A stretch of DNA of 64,000 nt, taken from assembly GCA_023399055.1 (NCBI GenBank), contig JAEWQV010000016.1, positions 1 through 64,000 on the forward strand, written 5' to 3'. The stretch comes from Bacillota bacterium (GTDB lineage: Bacteria > Bacillota > Clostridia > Lachnospirales > Lachnospiraceae). The position numbers were made by a program, and so were the translations under genes. Under the pieces are notes generated by a model. The model searched no databases and was not told where the DNA came from. It saw nothing but the letters and a program-made list of their open reading frames with translations. Below, piece after piece: positions 26,451 through 35,912 of the stretch (within the stretch, counting starts at the first letter, position 1; each line of letters opens with the position of its first letter).

Positions 26451-26672
26451 ATGGCAAGTAACAACAGTGGAAGCAACAGAGCAGCAGTTCCAGAAGCAAA
26501 AGAAGCTCTTAACCGTTTCAAAATGGAAGTTGCAGGCGAAATTGGTGTTCCTTTAAAACAAGGATACAATGGCGAATTAACTAGCAAGCAGAATGGTTCT
26601 GTAGGCGGTGAAATGGTTAAACGTATGATCAGACAACAGGAACAACAGATGTCTGGTGGATCATCTAAATAA
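26451..26672 (+). CDS. Alpha/beta-type small acid-soluble spore protein
   Basis: 73 residues. Family signatures are present: the N-terminal conserved helix PEAKEALNRFKMEVAGEIGVPL, containing the GPR protease cleavage region (ALNRFKMEVAGEIG), and the DNA-binding C-terminal stretch GSVGGEMVKRMI. It coats spore DNA in an A-like form and protects against UV and heat. ATGGAGGTGAAA precedes the ATG. It has its own terminator. It shows the organism sporulates. Confidence 0.95.
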   Translation: MASNNSGSNRAAVPEAKEALNRFKMEVAGEIGVPLKQGYNGELTSKQNGSVGGEMVKRMIRQQEQQMSGGSSK

Positions 26673-26700
26673 TTAAAACTGAATAGTTTTCCGTAAAACA

Positions 26701-26749
26701 AAAACATCACTGAATGAGCGATTATATCACTTGTTCAGTGATGTTTTTT
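26701..26749 (+). terminator. Terminator after the SASP gene
   Basis: AAAACATCACTGAA (26701-26714) pairs with TTCAGTGATGTTTT (26734-26747), then TT. Confidence 0.92.
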
Positions 26750-26958
26750 GCATTTATAAAAACTCTTTCTATAATTTTTTATTTCAAAAGCTTTTATTGT
26801 ATGTTAAAATAATCGTGATTAATCTGACTACAAGATTCATATGTTAAGTTAGGCAATATTAATTTTAAGAATGCATAGCCTATAGATATGAACTGATATA
26901 CATGGCCCGCAAGGGAAACGGCATATACTAATTATATAGCATGGAAAGGATATTAATA

Positions 26959-28302
26959 ATGGGTAAATATTTTGGAACAGATGGTTTTCGAGGGGAAGCT
27001 AACGTTAATCTTACAGTAGAACACGCATATAAAGTGGGTAGATTTTTGGGTCATTACTATGGAAGAGAACATAAGGCCAATATTGTTATTGGAAAGGATA
27101 CCAGAAGATCCAGCTATATGTTTGAATATTCTCTGGTAGCTGGATTAACAGCGAGCGGTGCAGATGTATATTTATTGCATGTTACACCAACACCTAGTGT
27201 ATCTTATGTTGTGCGCAGTGAGGGGTTTGATTGCGGAATCATGATATCAGCAAGTCATAATGTATATTATGATAATGGAATTAAGATTATTAACAGTAAT
27301 GGCTATAAATTAGAGGCAGAGTTAGAGGATTTGATTGAAGCCTATATCGATAGTAAAGAAGACTCATTACCCATGGCGACCAGAGAGAATATTGGTAAAA
27401 CTGTGGACTATGCGATAGGAAGAAATAGATATATTGGGTATCTAATCTCTCTTGCCACAAGATCGTTTCAAAATAAAAGAGTCGGCTTAGATCTTTCCAA
27501 TGGATCGGCTTCAACAGTTGCAAAAGGAGTGTTCGATGCTCTGGGTGCAAAAACCTTTGTGATTAATGGAGATCCGGATGGAACAAACATCAATAGAGAC
27601 TGTGGGTCCACTCATATTGAACATTTACAGAAATATGTGGTAGAAAATAATTTGGATGTTGGATTTGCTTATGATGGAGATGCAGATCGATGTTTGGCAG
27701 TGGATGAAAAGGGCAATATTATAGATGGTGATTTAATCCTGTATATCTCATCTGTTTATATGAAGAGCCGTAACGAGCTAGCCAATAATACGGTAGTAAC
27801 AACCATAATGTCTAATTTGGGCTTATACAAAGCTTTGGACCGCAAGGACATTCAATATGAAAAAACCGCTGTCGGTGATAAATATGTGTTTGAGAATATG
27901 ATGGAGAATAAACATTCCCTTGGCGGAGAGCAGTCCGGACACATTATATATAGCAAACATGCTACAACAGGGGATGGAGTGCTTACCTCATTAAAATTAA
28001 TGGAGGTTATGCTAGAGAGCAAAACTACTTTATCAGAACTGCACAAAGAAGTAATTATTTATCCGCAGATTTTAGAAAATGTAAAAGTAAACAATAAAAA
28101 AGAAGCGCGGGAAGATGAAGAAGTGATAAAGATGGTAGCGCAGATTGAAGAGGAGCTAGGCAGCAACGGTAGGATACTGGTACGTGAAAGTGGTACAGAA
28201 CCTGTAGTAAGAGTTATGGTTGAGGCAGAGACACAGGGACTTTGCAGAAGCCTGGTAGATCGTGTTGTTGGTGTTATGAGACAACAGGGACATGTAAAAT
28301 AG
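26959..28302 (+). CDS. glmM: Phosphoglucosamine mutase
   Basis: 447 residues starting MGKYFGTDGFRGEANVNL; this ATG has AAAGGA eight bases upstream and matches family starts better than one 18 bases earlier. The phosphoserine loop is MISASHNVYYDNG with S99 as catalytic serine, the Mg loop is DGDADRC, the sugar loop GGEQSGH and the C-terminal phosphate loop RESGTEPVVRV. It converts glucosamine-6-P to glucosamine-1-P for UDP-GlcNAc and peptidoglycan synthesis. It stands alone between SASP and the tig leader. Confidence 0.95.
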   Translation: MGKYFGTDGFRGEANVNLTVEHAYKVGRFLGHYYGREHKANIVIGKDTRRSSYMFEYSLVAGLTASGADVYLLHVTPTPSVSYVVRSEGFDCGIMISASHNVYYDNGIKIINSNGYKLEAELEDLIEAYIDSKEDSLPMATRENIGKTVDYAIGRNRYIGYLISLATRSFQNKRVGLDLSNGSASTVAKGVFDALGAKTFVINGDPDGTNINRDCGSTHIEHLQKYVVENNLDVGFAYDGDADRCLAVDEKGNIIDGDLILYISSVYMKSRNELANNTVVTTIMSNLGLYKALDRKDIQYEKTAVGDKYVFENMMENKHSLGGEQSGHIIYSKHATTGDGVLTSLKLMEVMLESKTTLSELHKEVIIYPQILENVKVNNKKEAREDEEVIKMVAQIEEELGSNGRILVRESGTEPVVRVMVEAETQGLCRSLVDRVVGVMRQQGHVK

Positions 28303-28340
28303 ATAATAATTTATTAATTGTGGTATTTACAGAATCATTA

Positions 28341-28349
28341 TGTTATAAT
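28341..28349 (+). promoter_or_regulatory. Extended -10 promoter of tig-clpP-clpX
   Basis: TGTTATAAT: a perfect TATAAT (28344-28349) preceded by the TGn extension. No good -35 is present at 17 bp, as often seen with extended -10 promoters. Transcription from here would include the repeated SD leader. Confidence 0.6.
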
Positions 28350-28450
28350 ATACTAATGTCAAATTGCCTGTAGTTTAGGCGGAGTGTACTTTTGCCTGAA
28401 GAATTATGGTGTCCCAGTAAGCAATAATGAAGTACATTATTATAGAAAAA

Positions 28451-28520
28451 TCGGAGGAATGAAGTTCCTCCAAAAAGAATATCGGAGGAATTAAATTCCT
28501 CCAAAACAAAAACGGAGGAA
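28451..28520 (+). repeat. Threefold repeated SD / anti-SD leader before tig
   Basis: GGAGGAA occurs at 28453-28459, 28484-28490 and 28514-28520, each preceded by C. The first two are followed by complementary TTCCTCC (28465-28471 and 28496-28502), giving two hairpins of unit length about 31 bp. The third GGAGGAA is the functional ribosome site for the ATG at 28525. The second TTCCTCC could instead pair with this third site and hide it. Confidence 0.8.
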
Positions 28521-28524
28521 TAAA

Positions 28525-29811
28525 ATGAGTTTACAAGTTGAAAAATTAGAGAAGAACATGGCAAAGCTTACAATAGAAGCTTCCGCAGAAGATTTTGAAA
28601 AAGCTTTACAGAAAGCTTACCAGAAAAACAAGGGAAAGCTTAATGTTCAAGGTTTTAGAAAAGGGAAAGCTCCACGCGCAATTATTGAGAAGATGTATGG
28701 CGTAAGTGTATTCTATGAGGATGCAGCAAATGAGTTAATTCCAGAGGCATATGAGAAAGCAGTAGATGAAAGTGGTTTAGATATCGTATCCAGACCAGAA
28801 ATTGATATTGTTCAAGTTGAGAAGGGTCAGACCTTCATCTTTACAGCAGAAGTAGCAGTAAAACCTGAAGTTACTTTAGGAGATTACAAGGGTATTGAAG
28901 TTGAAAAGAAGGAAGCAACTGTAACAGAAGAAGAGATTTTAGAGAAGATTAACAAAGAACGCGAGCAGAATTCCAGAACCATTACAGTAGAAGATAGAGC
29001 GGTTATGGATGGCGATATCACTGTAATTGATTTTGAAGGATTTGTTGATGGTGTACCTTTTGAAGGTGGTAAGGGAGAAGATTATTCTCTTACAATCGGC
29101 TCTCATTCCTTTATTGATACCTTTGAAGAACAGTTAATTGGTAAGGAAATTGGTGCAGAAGTAGATGTTAATGTTACCTTCCCAGAGCAGTATCAGGCAG
29201 CAGAACTTGCAGGCAAACCAGCACTGTTCAAAGTTGTAGTGAAAGAAATTAAAGTGAAGGAACTTCCAGAGCTTGATGATGATTTTGCTCAGGATGTTTC
29301 TGAATTTGATACTTTAGATGAATACAAAGAGAGTATCAAGGCTACAATTAAGGAAGGCAAAGAGAAAGAATTAAAGATAGCGAAAGAGAATGAAATTGTT
29401 GATAAGATTATTGAAAACGCAACAATGGATATCCCAGAGCCAATGATTAAGGTACAGGTTAATCAGATGGCGGATGATTTCGCACAGAGAATTCAGTATC
29501 AGGGTCTTAATATTGAACAGTACTTCCAGTTCACAGGAATGGACGCTAATAAATTCCTGGAAAGCTTACACCCACAGGCAGTTAAGCGCATCCAGAGCAG
29601 ATTAGTACTAGAAGCAATCGCTAAGTTAGAAAATATTGAAGTTAGCGAAGAAGAATTAGAAAAAGAACTAACTGATATGGCAACTATGTATCAGATGGAA
29701 GCTGATAAGCTCAAAGAGTTAATCGGTGAGAAGGAAAAAGAACAAATTAAAGCTGATCTTGCAGTTCAAAAGGCTGTTGATTTTGTAGTTGCACAGTCTA
29801 AAGAAGTGTAA
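28525..29811 (+). CDS. tig: Trigger factor
   Basis: 428 residues. The N-terminal ribosome-binding domain carries the signature GFRKGKAPR near residue 45. The FKBP-type peptidyl-prolyl isomerase domain lies at about 150-245 (DRAVMDGDITVIDFEGFVDGVPFEGGKGEDYSLTIGS), and a helical C-terminal substrate cradle follows. It binds nascent chains at the ribosome exit tunnel. It heads the tig-clpP-clpX cluster (50 and 46 bases between genes). The leader with repeated SD sequences suggests translational control. Confidence 0.96.
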   Translation: MSLQVEKLEKNMAKLTIEASAEDFEKALQKAYQKNKGKLNVQGFRKGKAPRAIIEKMYGVSVFYEDAANELIPEAYEKAVDESGLDIVSRPEIDIVQVEKGQTFIFTAEVAVKPEVTLGDYKGIEVEKKEATVTEEEILEKINKEREQNSRTITVEDRAVMDGDITVIDFEGFVDGVPFEGGKGEDYSLTIGSHSFIDTFEEQLIGKEIGAEVDVNVTFPEQYQAAELAGKPALFKVVVKEIKVKELPELDDDFAQDVSEFDTLDEYKESIKATIKEGKEKELKIAKENEIVDKIIENATMDIPEPMIKVQVNQMADDFAQRIQYQGLNIEQYFQFTGMDANKFLESLHPQAVKRIQSRLVLEAIAKLENIEVSEEELEKELTDMATMYQMEADKLKELIGEKEKEQIKADLAVQKAVDFVVAQSKEV

Positions 29812-29860
29812 TAGCATAAATTATTAATACGAATGAAGTACAAATAAGGAGGATAAATGT

Positions 29861-30442
29861 ATGAGTTTAGTACCTTATGTCATTGAACAAACAAGCCGTG
29901 GTGAGAGAAGCTACGACATCTATTCCAGACTTTTAAAAGAAAGAATCATTTTCCTCGGGGAAGAAGTAAATGATGTAACAGCAAGTTTAATTGTTGCACA
30001 GTTATTATTTTTAGAATCAGAAGATCCAGGTAAGGATATTAACTTCTATATTAATAGCCCCGGTGGTTCTGTAACAGCTGGTATGGCAATCTATGATACG
30101 ATGAACTATATTAAATGTGATGTATCTACAATCTGTATTGGTATGGCTGCAAGTATGGGTGCATTCCTTCTTTCCGGTGGTGCAAAAGGCAAAAGATTTG
30201 CGCTTCCTAATGCAGAAGTAATGATTCACCAGCCATCCGGCGGTGCTAGAGGTCAGGCAACAGATATTAAGATTGTTGCTGATAATATCATTAAGACTAG
30301 AAAGAAACTGAACGAAATTTTAGCAAAGAATACAGGAAAACCTTTGGAAGTTATTGAAGTTGATACCGAGAGAGATCATTATATGAGTGCTGAAGAAGCC
30401 CGCGAATACGGTATTATTGATGGAATTTTCGTTAGCAGATAA
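29861..30442 (+). CDS. clpP: ATP-dependent Clp protease proteolytic subunit
   Basis: 193 residues. The serine protease triad is visible: S98 in GMAASMGAFLL, H123 in MIHQPSGGARG and an Asp in the VDTERDHYMSAEEA region. The oxyanion segment NSPGGSVTAGMAIYD is intact. It forms the tetradecameric chamber that works with ClpX encoded next door. AAGGAGGATAA precedes the ATG. Confidence 0.97.
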   Translation: MSLVPYVIEQTSRGERSYDIYSRLLKERIIFLGEEVNDVTASLIVAQLLFLESEDPGKDINFYINSPGGSVTAGMAIYDTMNYIKCDVSTICIGMAASMGAFLLSGGAKGKRFALPNAEVMIHQPSGGARGQATDIKIVADNIIKTRKKLNEILAKNTGKPLEVIEVDTERDHYMSAEEAREYGIIDGIFVSR

Positions 30443-30487
30443 TTACTGAAATCCTTTGCATGACAAAGAAAATGAGGTGATAACGTA

Positions 30488-31783
30488 TTGGCAGGAAAAG
30501 TTGATGACAGAAAACAACTGAGATGTTCCTTTTGTAACAAAACACAGGATCAGGTTAGAAAGTTGATTGCCGGACCAGGTGTATATATCTGTGATGAATG
30601 TATTGAAATATGCAGTGAAATCATTGAAGAAGAATTTGAAGGCGATACTACGTTAAACACAGATATTAATCTGTTAAAACCAATGGAAATCAAAACTTTC
30701 CTAGATCAGCATGTGGTTGGACAGGATGAAGCCAAGAAAGTGCTTGCTGTCTCGGTATATAATCACTATAAAAGAGTTCTTGCTGAAAAGGATTTGGATG
30801 TTGAGCTTCAGAAGAGTAATATTTTGATGATAGGACCTACCGGCTCCGGTAAGACTTATTTGGCTCAAACTCTGGCTAAATTGTTAAATGTACCATTTGC
30901 AATTGCAGATGCTACTGCACTTACAGAGGCAGGATATGTTGGTGAAGACGTTGAGAATATTCTTTTAAAGATAATTCAAGCCGCAGATTTTGATATTGAA
31001 CGTGCACAATTTGGTATTATTTACATTGATGAAATTGATAAAATTACAAGAAAGTCAGAGAATACATCCATTACTAGAGATGTATCCGGTGAAGGCGTAC
31101 AGCAAGCTTTACTTAAGATACTCGAAGGTACGGTAGCCTCTGTACCACCACAGGGTGGTAGAAAGCATCCACATCAGGAATTTATACAGATTGATACAAC
31201 CAATATCTTATTTATCTGTGGTGGTGCATTTGATGGACTTGAAAAAATAATTGAAGCTAGAACCGGTCAGAAATCCATTGGTTTTAATGCACAGATTATG
31301 GAGAAGGATAAAGTAAATGTCGGAGAGTTATTCCGTCAAGTAATGCCGCAGGATTTAATCAAGTATGGTTTAATTCCAGAGTTCGTCGGACGTGTTCCAG
31401 TGCCGGTTGCACTTGATATGTTAGATGAAGAGGCATTGGTACGTATTCTGACCGAGCCTAAAAATGCCATATCTAAGCAGTATAAAAAACTGTTTGAAAT
31501 GGATGGCGTGGAACTTGAGTTTGAAGAGGATGCTCTCAAAGAAATTGCAAAACAATCCTTTAAACGAAAAATTGGTGCCAGAGGTCTTCGTGCCATTATG
31601 GAAGCTGTTATGATGGATTCCATGTATCATATTCCTTCTGATATGCAGGCAGAAAAATGCATTATTACAAAGGAAGCTGTAATGGGAACCGAGAAACCAA
31701 AGGTAGTTGTGTCTACGGAGAATGCTGCAAGAAAACCGATAACAAAACGTTCCAGTAAGAAAAGTAAGGATGAAATAGCGTAA
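30488..31783 (+). CDS. clpX: ATP-dependent Clp protease ATP-binding subunit ClpX
   Basis: 431 residues, starting at a TTG with ATGAGGTGATAA upstream. The N-terminal C4 zinc-binding domain (CSFCNKTQDQVRKLI ... CDECIEIC) is followed by the AAA+ module: Walker A GPTGSGKT, Walker B IIYIDEIDKI, pore loop EAGYVGEDVEN and the IGF loop (QKSIGFNAQ) that docks into ClpP. The C-terminal ~25 residues are basic and Ser-rich. It unfolds substrates for ClpP. Confidence 0.97.
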   Translation: MAGKVDDRKQLRCSFCNKTQDQVRKLIAGPGVYICDECIEICSEIIEEEFEGDTTLNTDINLLKPMEIKTFLDQHVVGQDEAKKVLAVSVYNHYKRVLAEKDLDVELQKSNILMIGPTGSGKTYLAQTLAKLLNVPFAIADATALTEAGYVGEDVENILLKIIQAADFDIERAQFGIIYIDEIDKITRKSENTSITRDVSGEGVQQALLKILEGTVASVPPQGGRKHPHQEFIQIDTTNILFICGGAFDGLEKIIEARTGQKSIGFNAQIMEKDKVNVGELFRQVMPQDLIKYGLIPEFVGRVPVPVALDMLDEEALVRILTEPKNAISKQYKKLFEMDGVELEFEEDALKEIAKQSFKRKIGARGLRAIMEAVMMDSMYHIPSDMQAEKCIITKEAVMGTEKPKVVVSTENAARKPITKRSSKKSKDEIA

Positions 31784-31794
31784 TAATTAATTGT

Positions 31795-31838
31795 AAAAGG
31801 CTGCTGCGATCTTTCAAAAGTGTTGCAGTAGCCTTTTT
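31795..31838 (+). terminator. Terminator of the tig-clpP-clpX operon
   Basis: AAAAGGCTGCTGC (31795-31807) pairs with GCAGTAGCCTTTT (31825-31837) with one G-T pair, then T. Confidence 0.88.
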
Positions 31839-31895
31839 AAATTCATGGCAAGTGAGACGACTTATTGTTTCATCTTGTTGGAAAGGAAATGTACC

Positions 31896-32582
31896 ATGAT
31901 TATTAAAAGTGCGGAATTAGAAACAGTCTGTGGTATTACCAGTGTTCTTCCGGTCAATGAGCATCCAGAGGTAGCATTTGCAGGCAAATCCAATGTTGGG
32001 AAATCCTCCTTAATCAATGCACTCATGAATAGAAAATCCTTGGCTAGAACCTCTGGTCAACCAGGCAAAACTCAGACCATTAATTTCTATAATATTAATA
32101 AGGAACTATACTATGTGGATCTTCCAGGTTACGGGTATGCCAAAGTGTCAGCTTCGATAAAAGAAAAATGGGGAAAGATGATAGAGAAGTATTTGAAAAC
32201 CTCAGGGCAGCTAAAAGCGGTCTTTCTTTTACTGGATATACGACATGAACCATCTGAGAATGATAAGATTATGTATGATTGGGTGGTTTATCAAGGTTTT
32301 CAGCCAATTATCATCGCGACCAAGCTTGATAAAATTAATCGCAGCCAAAAGGACAAGCATTTAAAATTAATACGTCAAGGTCTCGGAGTCGCTCCAGGAA
32401 CAAAGATTATTCCATTCTCCTCTTTATCAAAGCAAGGAAGAGAAGAAATATGGGCATGTATTGAAGAAATCTGTGGCTTGAATATAGATGACAACGCGAA
32501 AATAAAGGAAGCAGGGCATCAGACCGCAGATCTAGTGGACAAGACAGAAATAAATGAAAAGTTAGATATAGATACGATATAA
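31896..32582 (+). CDS. engB: Ribosome biogenesis GTPase EngB (YsxC)
   Basis: 228 residues from the ATG at 31896 (GGAAAGGAAATG upstream; an in-frame start 51 bases earlier has none). G1 is AGKSNVGKSS, G3 DLPGYGYA, G4 ATKLDKI. A C-terminal extension of ~30 acidic residues exceeds the family norm. It assists assembly of the 50S subunit. In many Firmicutes lon lies between clpX and this gene; here clpX is followed by a terminator and engB directly. Confidence 0.94.
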   Translation: MIIKSAELETVCGITSVLPVNEHPEVAFAGKSNVGKSSLINALMNRKSLARTSGQPGKTQTINFYNINKELYYVDLPGYGYAKVSASIKEKWGKMIEKYLKTSGQLKAVFLLLDIRHEPSENDKIMYDWVVYQGFQPIIIATKLDKINRSQKDKHLKLIRQGLGVAPGTKIIPFSSLSKQGREEIWACIEEICGLNIDDNAKIKEAGHQTADLVDKTEINEKLDIDTI

Positions 32583-32791
32583 GACGCAAATTTGGATAGA
32601 AGTTAATACAAGTGCATATAGAATATATAACAATAAGTTATAATAATAACCCGGGTAAATTGAAGTTATTCCTATCAAGTAGACAAATAGATTTGTAGAC
32701 AAAGTAGGTATAACATCAAAGGTTACTCCGGGTTTTATAATTATAGAGATGTTTTTTGTGGGAAGTTTCAAGAAACATATACGAAAATAAT

Positions 32792-33316
32792 TTACTTGTT
32801 TTCCAGCATGACGGACATTAAATAGGCATATACGTCCGAGCTTTTCTCTCGCCAATTAGCACAAAGTTTAGAAGCTTCTTCCTCGGTGGTGACAATTAAA
32901 GTTAAATCGATAATAGAGGTTTCCCGTTCAATAACACTCATGTGGGCTGCAAATTCCCCTTTTTTAACCTGATAATATTCAGCGGGAGTGGATAATTCCT
33001 CCTGAAGTTGATATTTGTTTTCTGTTAGATAAGCTTCAATATCTTCTTTGATGCCTTTGGAAATCATATTATCAAAGAAAAGTAGAGTCTCCAAACCGCT
33101 TTCTGTTATTTGGTATAAAGAACTGTTACGAATGGTTTTAGAGGATAGATAGGCATCATCAATTAATTCTGAGATTGCCCGTTGCAAATTAAAATAAGTT
33201 GTATATTCCTTCTCGAGGATAAAAGCTGTTAATTGAGCATTGGTTAATGGGAATTTAACTTTGCTAAGGATATAAAGAATCATTAGTTTATATAACATAA
33301 AGGTATCAGATTGCAT
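32792..33316 (-). CDS. DUF4364 family protein
   Basis: 174 residues matching the Clostridia-conserved DUF4364 family. The N-terminal half (MLYKLMILYILSKVKFPLTNAQLTAFILEKEYTTYFNLQRAISELIDDAYL ... YQITESGLETLLFF) is a winged-helix pattern, suggesting DNA binding. The second half has a helix and beta strands (FAAHMSVIERETSIIDLTLIV). Gene regulator by inference. AAGGAGGTTACA precedes the ATG. Target unknown. Confidence 0.8.
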   Translation of the reverse strand: MQSDTFMLYKLMILYILSKVKFPLTNAQLTAFILEKEYTTYFNLQRAISELIDDAYLSSKTIRNSSLYQITESGLETLLFFDNMISKGIKEDIEAYLTENKYQLQEELSTPAEYYQVKKGEFAAHMSVIERETSIIDLTLIVTTEEEASKLCANWREKSSDVYAYLMSVMLENK

Positions 33317-33397
33317 TGTAACCTCCTTATTAAAAGCTATTACGATATTTACGGAATCAGTATAACTATTAAGTTTGACACATATCTAAAAAGTACA

Positions 33398-34333
33398 TTA
33401 GCTGGAATAGTAGCTTTTACCTTGATAACTATCTCTTATATTCATTTCATTGTTAAGACGGTTAAGAACCAACTTTTTATTTGCACTCCATAAGGGTGCT
33501 AGTAATAATTTTTTGGGTCCGTCACCTGTAATGCGATGAATCACAATATCGTCTCTAAGGTGTTCTAGACATAAGAGAACGATGTCGATATATTCGTCCA
33601 GAGTTAGAGGTTCCGGGAGCTCTCCATTTTCAAATTGTGTCCCAAGATCTGTGTTTTTTAATATGTGAAGTAACTGAAGCTTTATGCCCCAGACGGGCAA
33701 GCGGGAGATATATTCCATGGTTCTTAACATATCATGTTTGGTTTCTTTTGGCAAGCCTAGTATAGTATGGACAATAACCTTTATGCCTATGCTATTAAGC
33801 CTATTTACCCTTTCTTCAAATATAGGCAAGGAGTAGCCTCTTCGTATATACTTGGCACTTTCTTCATGAATCGTTTGTAAACCCAGCTCAATCCAAACAG
33901 GCTTAATCTTATTTAAAGATGATAGTACCTCTAAAATCTCGTCATCCAGACAATCCGGTCTAGTTGCTATGGATAAGATTTGAATATCTGGGTGGTTGAT
34001 TGCTTCTGTAAAGACAGTAGTTAAATAAGTGACCGGCGCATAGGTATTGGTATATGCTTGAAAGTAAGCGATGTATTTCATGCTTTCATGATTTTTTAGT
34101 TTAGAGGCGATAAGTTGTTTCGCTGACTCTATTTGTTCGGTTATAGATAGTTTAGAAGGGGCGGCAAAGTCTCCAGAGCCACCTTCGCTACAAAAGATGC
34201 AGCCTCTTGTGTCTAGAGTACCATCACGATTAGGACAGCTCATCCCGGCATTTAAAGATAACTTATATAATTTTGTTCCATAACACCTTTTTAATTCATA
34301 ATTTAGGGAATGATATCTCTTATTATCCCACAT
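33398..34333 (-). CDS. TIGR01212-type radical SAM protein (YhcC-like)
   Basis: 311 residues. The start WDNKRYHSLNYELKRCYGTKLYKLSLNAGMSCPNRDG leads to a cysteine cluster C-x(n)-C-IFC (SCPNRDGTLDTRGCIFC) that binds the 4Fe-4S cluster, followed by SEGGSGDF. ELGLQTIHEESAKYIRRGY and HTILGLPKET are family signatures. The reaction is not established; E. coli YhcC is the model. It lies ten bases after the malic enzyme gene, so it is the second gene of that operon; its ribosome site is weak, perhaps coupled. Confidence 0.88.
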   Translation of the reverse strand: MWDNKRYHSLNYELKRCYGTKLYKLSLNAGMSCPNRDGTLDTRGCIFCSEGGSGDFAAPSKLSITEQIESAKQLIASKLKNHESMKYIAYFQAYTNTYAPVTYLTTVFTEAINHPDIQILSIATRPDCLDDEILEVLSSLNKIKPVWIELGLQTIHEESAKYIRRGYSLPIFEERVNRLNSIGIKVIVHTILGLPKETKHDMLRTMEYISRLPVWGIKLQLLHILKNTDLGTQFENGELPEPLTLDEYIDIVLLCLEHLRDDIVIHRITGDGPKKLLLAPLWSANKKLVLNRLNNEMNIRDSYQGKSYYSS

Positions 34334-34343
34334 GTAATAAGCT

Positions 34344-35498
34344 CTACTTTCTAATGTGTGCCTTTACTGCATTGCTAACGGCTGCACAAACTCTTGGGTC
34401 AAAGGGTTGAGGCATAATATTATTCTCGTTTAGCTCTTCTGTGTCTACTAAATCAGCAATTGCCAAGGCAGCAGCGAGTTTCATATCATCAGTAATTTGC
34501 TTTGCACGACCTTCTAAAGCGCCTTTAAAAATGCCAGGAAATGCAACTACATTATTCACTTGATTTGGGAAATCTGAACGACCTGTTGCCACAACCTTAG
34601 CTCCAGCTGCTTTTGCTAGGTCTGGCATAATTTCAGGAACCGGATTTGCCATTGCAAATATAATGGCATCCTGATTCATAGAGGAAACCATTTCAGCAGT
34701 TACGATATTTGGTGCGGAAACACCTACAAAAAGATCAGCACCCTGAAGGGCATCGGCTAAAGTTCCATTTTTATTATCAAGATTAGTTACAGACAACATT
34801 TGTTCCTGCATCCAATTTAAACCAACATAACTCTTTGAGATAATCCCGTTACGATCACATAAAGTGATTTGTGTGAAGCCGTAGGTTAGAAGTAATTTAG
34901 TAATAGCAATACCAGCAGAGCCTGCACCATTCACTACAACCTTACAGGTTTCTTTTGTTTTATTCGTAACTTTGAGTGCATTGATAGCACCTGCTAGAAC
35001 AACAATTGCTGTGCCATGTTGATCATCATGAAAGACAGGAATATCTAATAATTTATTTAATCTATCTTCAATTTCAAAGCATCTTGGTGCGGAAATGTCC
35101 TCGAGATTAATACCACCAAAGGCAGGAGCTAGTGCGACAATTGTCTGTATAATTTGCTCCGTATCCTGTGTATCAAGACAGATGGGAAAAGCATTAACGC
35201 CACCGAATTCCTTGAAAAGAATGGCTTTACCTTCCATAACAGGCATAGCAGCATAGGGACCGATATTACCAAGTCCAAGTACCGCACTTCCATCTGAAAT
35301 AACTGCAATTGTATTTGCTTTTATTGTATATTGGTAAGCCCTCTCTTTATCCGCTGCAATTTCCCTGCAGGGTTCTGCTACACCGGGGGTGTAAGCGATG
35401 GCCAGGTCTTCTTTTGATTTAACGTTACATTTTGAAGTTGTTTCAAGTTTACCACACCACAATTCATGCATATGTAAGGCTTGTTCCCTTTTATCCAT
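34344..35498 (-). CDS. NAD(P)-dependent malic enzyme (short form)
   Basis: 384 residues from the ATG at 35498, which has GGAGGAAAGA directly upstream; the ATG at 35510 overlaps that SD. Signatures: AIAYTPGVAEPCREIAADKE, DGSAVLGLGNIGPYAAMPVMEGKA, DISAPRCFEIE, FHDDQHGTAIVVLAGAINAL and the Rossmann loop VVNGAGSAGIAITKLL. Oxidatively decarboxylates malate to pyruvate. The cofactor is not decided by sequence alone. No phosphotransacetylase domain is fused. Confidence 0.93.
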   Translation of the reverse strand: MDKREQALHMHELWCGKLETTSKCNVKSKEDLAIAYTPGVAEPCREIAADKERAYQYTIKANTIAVISDGSAVLGLGNIGPYAAMPVMEGKAILFKEFGGVNAFPICLDTQDTEQIIQTIVALAPAFGGINLEDISAPRCFEIEDRLNKLLDIPVFHDDQHGTAIVVLAGAINALKVTNKTKETCKVVVNGAGSAGIAITKLLLTYGFTQITLCDRNGIISKSYVGLNWMQEQMLSVTNLDNKNGTLADALQGADLFVGVSAPNIVTAEMVSSMNQDAIIFAMANPVPEIMPDLAKAAGAKVVATGRSDFPNQVNNVVAFPGIFKGALEGRAKQITDDMKLAAALAIADLVDTEELNENNIMPQPFDPRVCAAVSNAVKAHIRK

Positions 35499-35510
35499 TC
35501 TTTCCTCCAT

Positions 35511-35912
35511 TTTCCCATAAATATATCCAAAGATACGCTGGGAATGTCCTTTGATTTGTTCTTAGGCAAAGAATTACTACCTATTAAATGCAAAGTAATC
35601 ATATCACTATAAATTTGGTAAATCAAGATAATCATTTTCCTGCAAAATAATATAGCTAGGAATTATGTTAAGGAATAGCATGTTTTTAAAGAAAATACTT
35701 TCTTTTATCCTATAGTTGATGTATAATTAGTTTTAGTCAATTGACATCCTATCAAGGGAAATGTGAAAAATTTATCTTAGTTATTTCCATCCATTTGCTT
35801 AAGAAGCATGATTAAGGATTATCTCTGGATATATCCATCACTTATAAATTTCTGAATCTATTTCTTATTTATCCCGTAAGAGAATCCAATTTAAATTAAA
35901 GGAGTAGCAAGA
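35511..35912 (+). other. Divergent intergenic region between malic enzyme and rho
   Basis: 402 bases. A TATAAT at 35722-35727 (weak TTTCTT at -35, 17 bp) may serve rho, giving a ~185-base leader; a lone TTGACA at 35741 has no matching -10. The long leader would suit Rho autoregulation, but no terminator hairpin is seen. Confidence 0.4.

Noticed and set aside
26901..26940. Riboswitch before glmM (CCCGCAAGGG)
   Set aside because: Only a 3-bp GNRA-loop hairpin; no match to glmS or c-di-GMP elements and too short.
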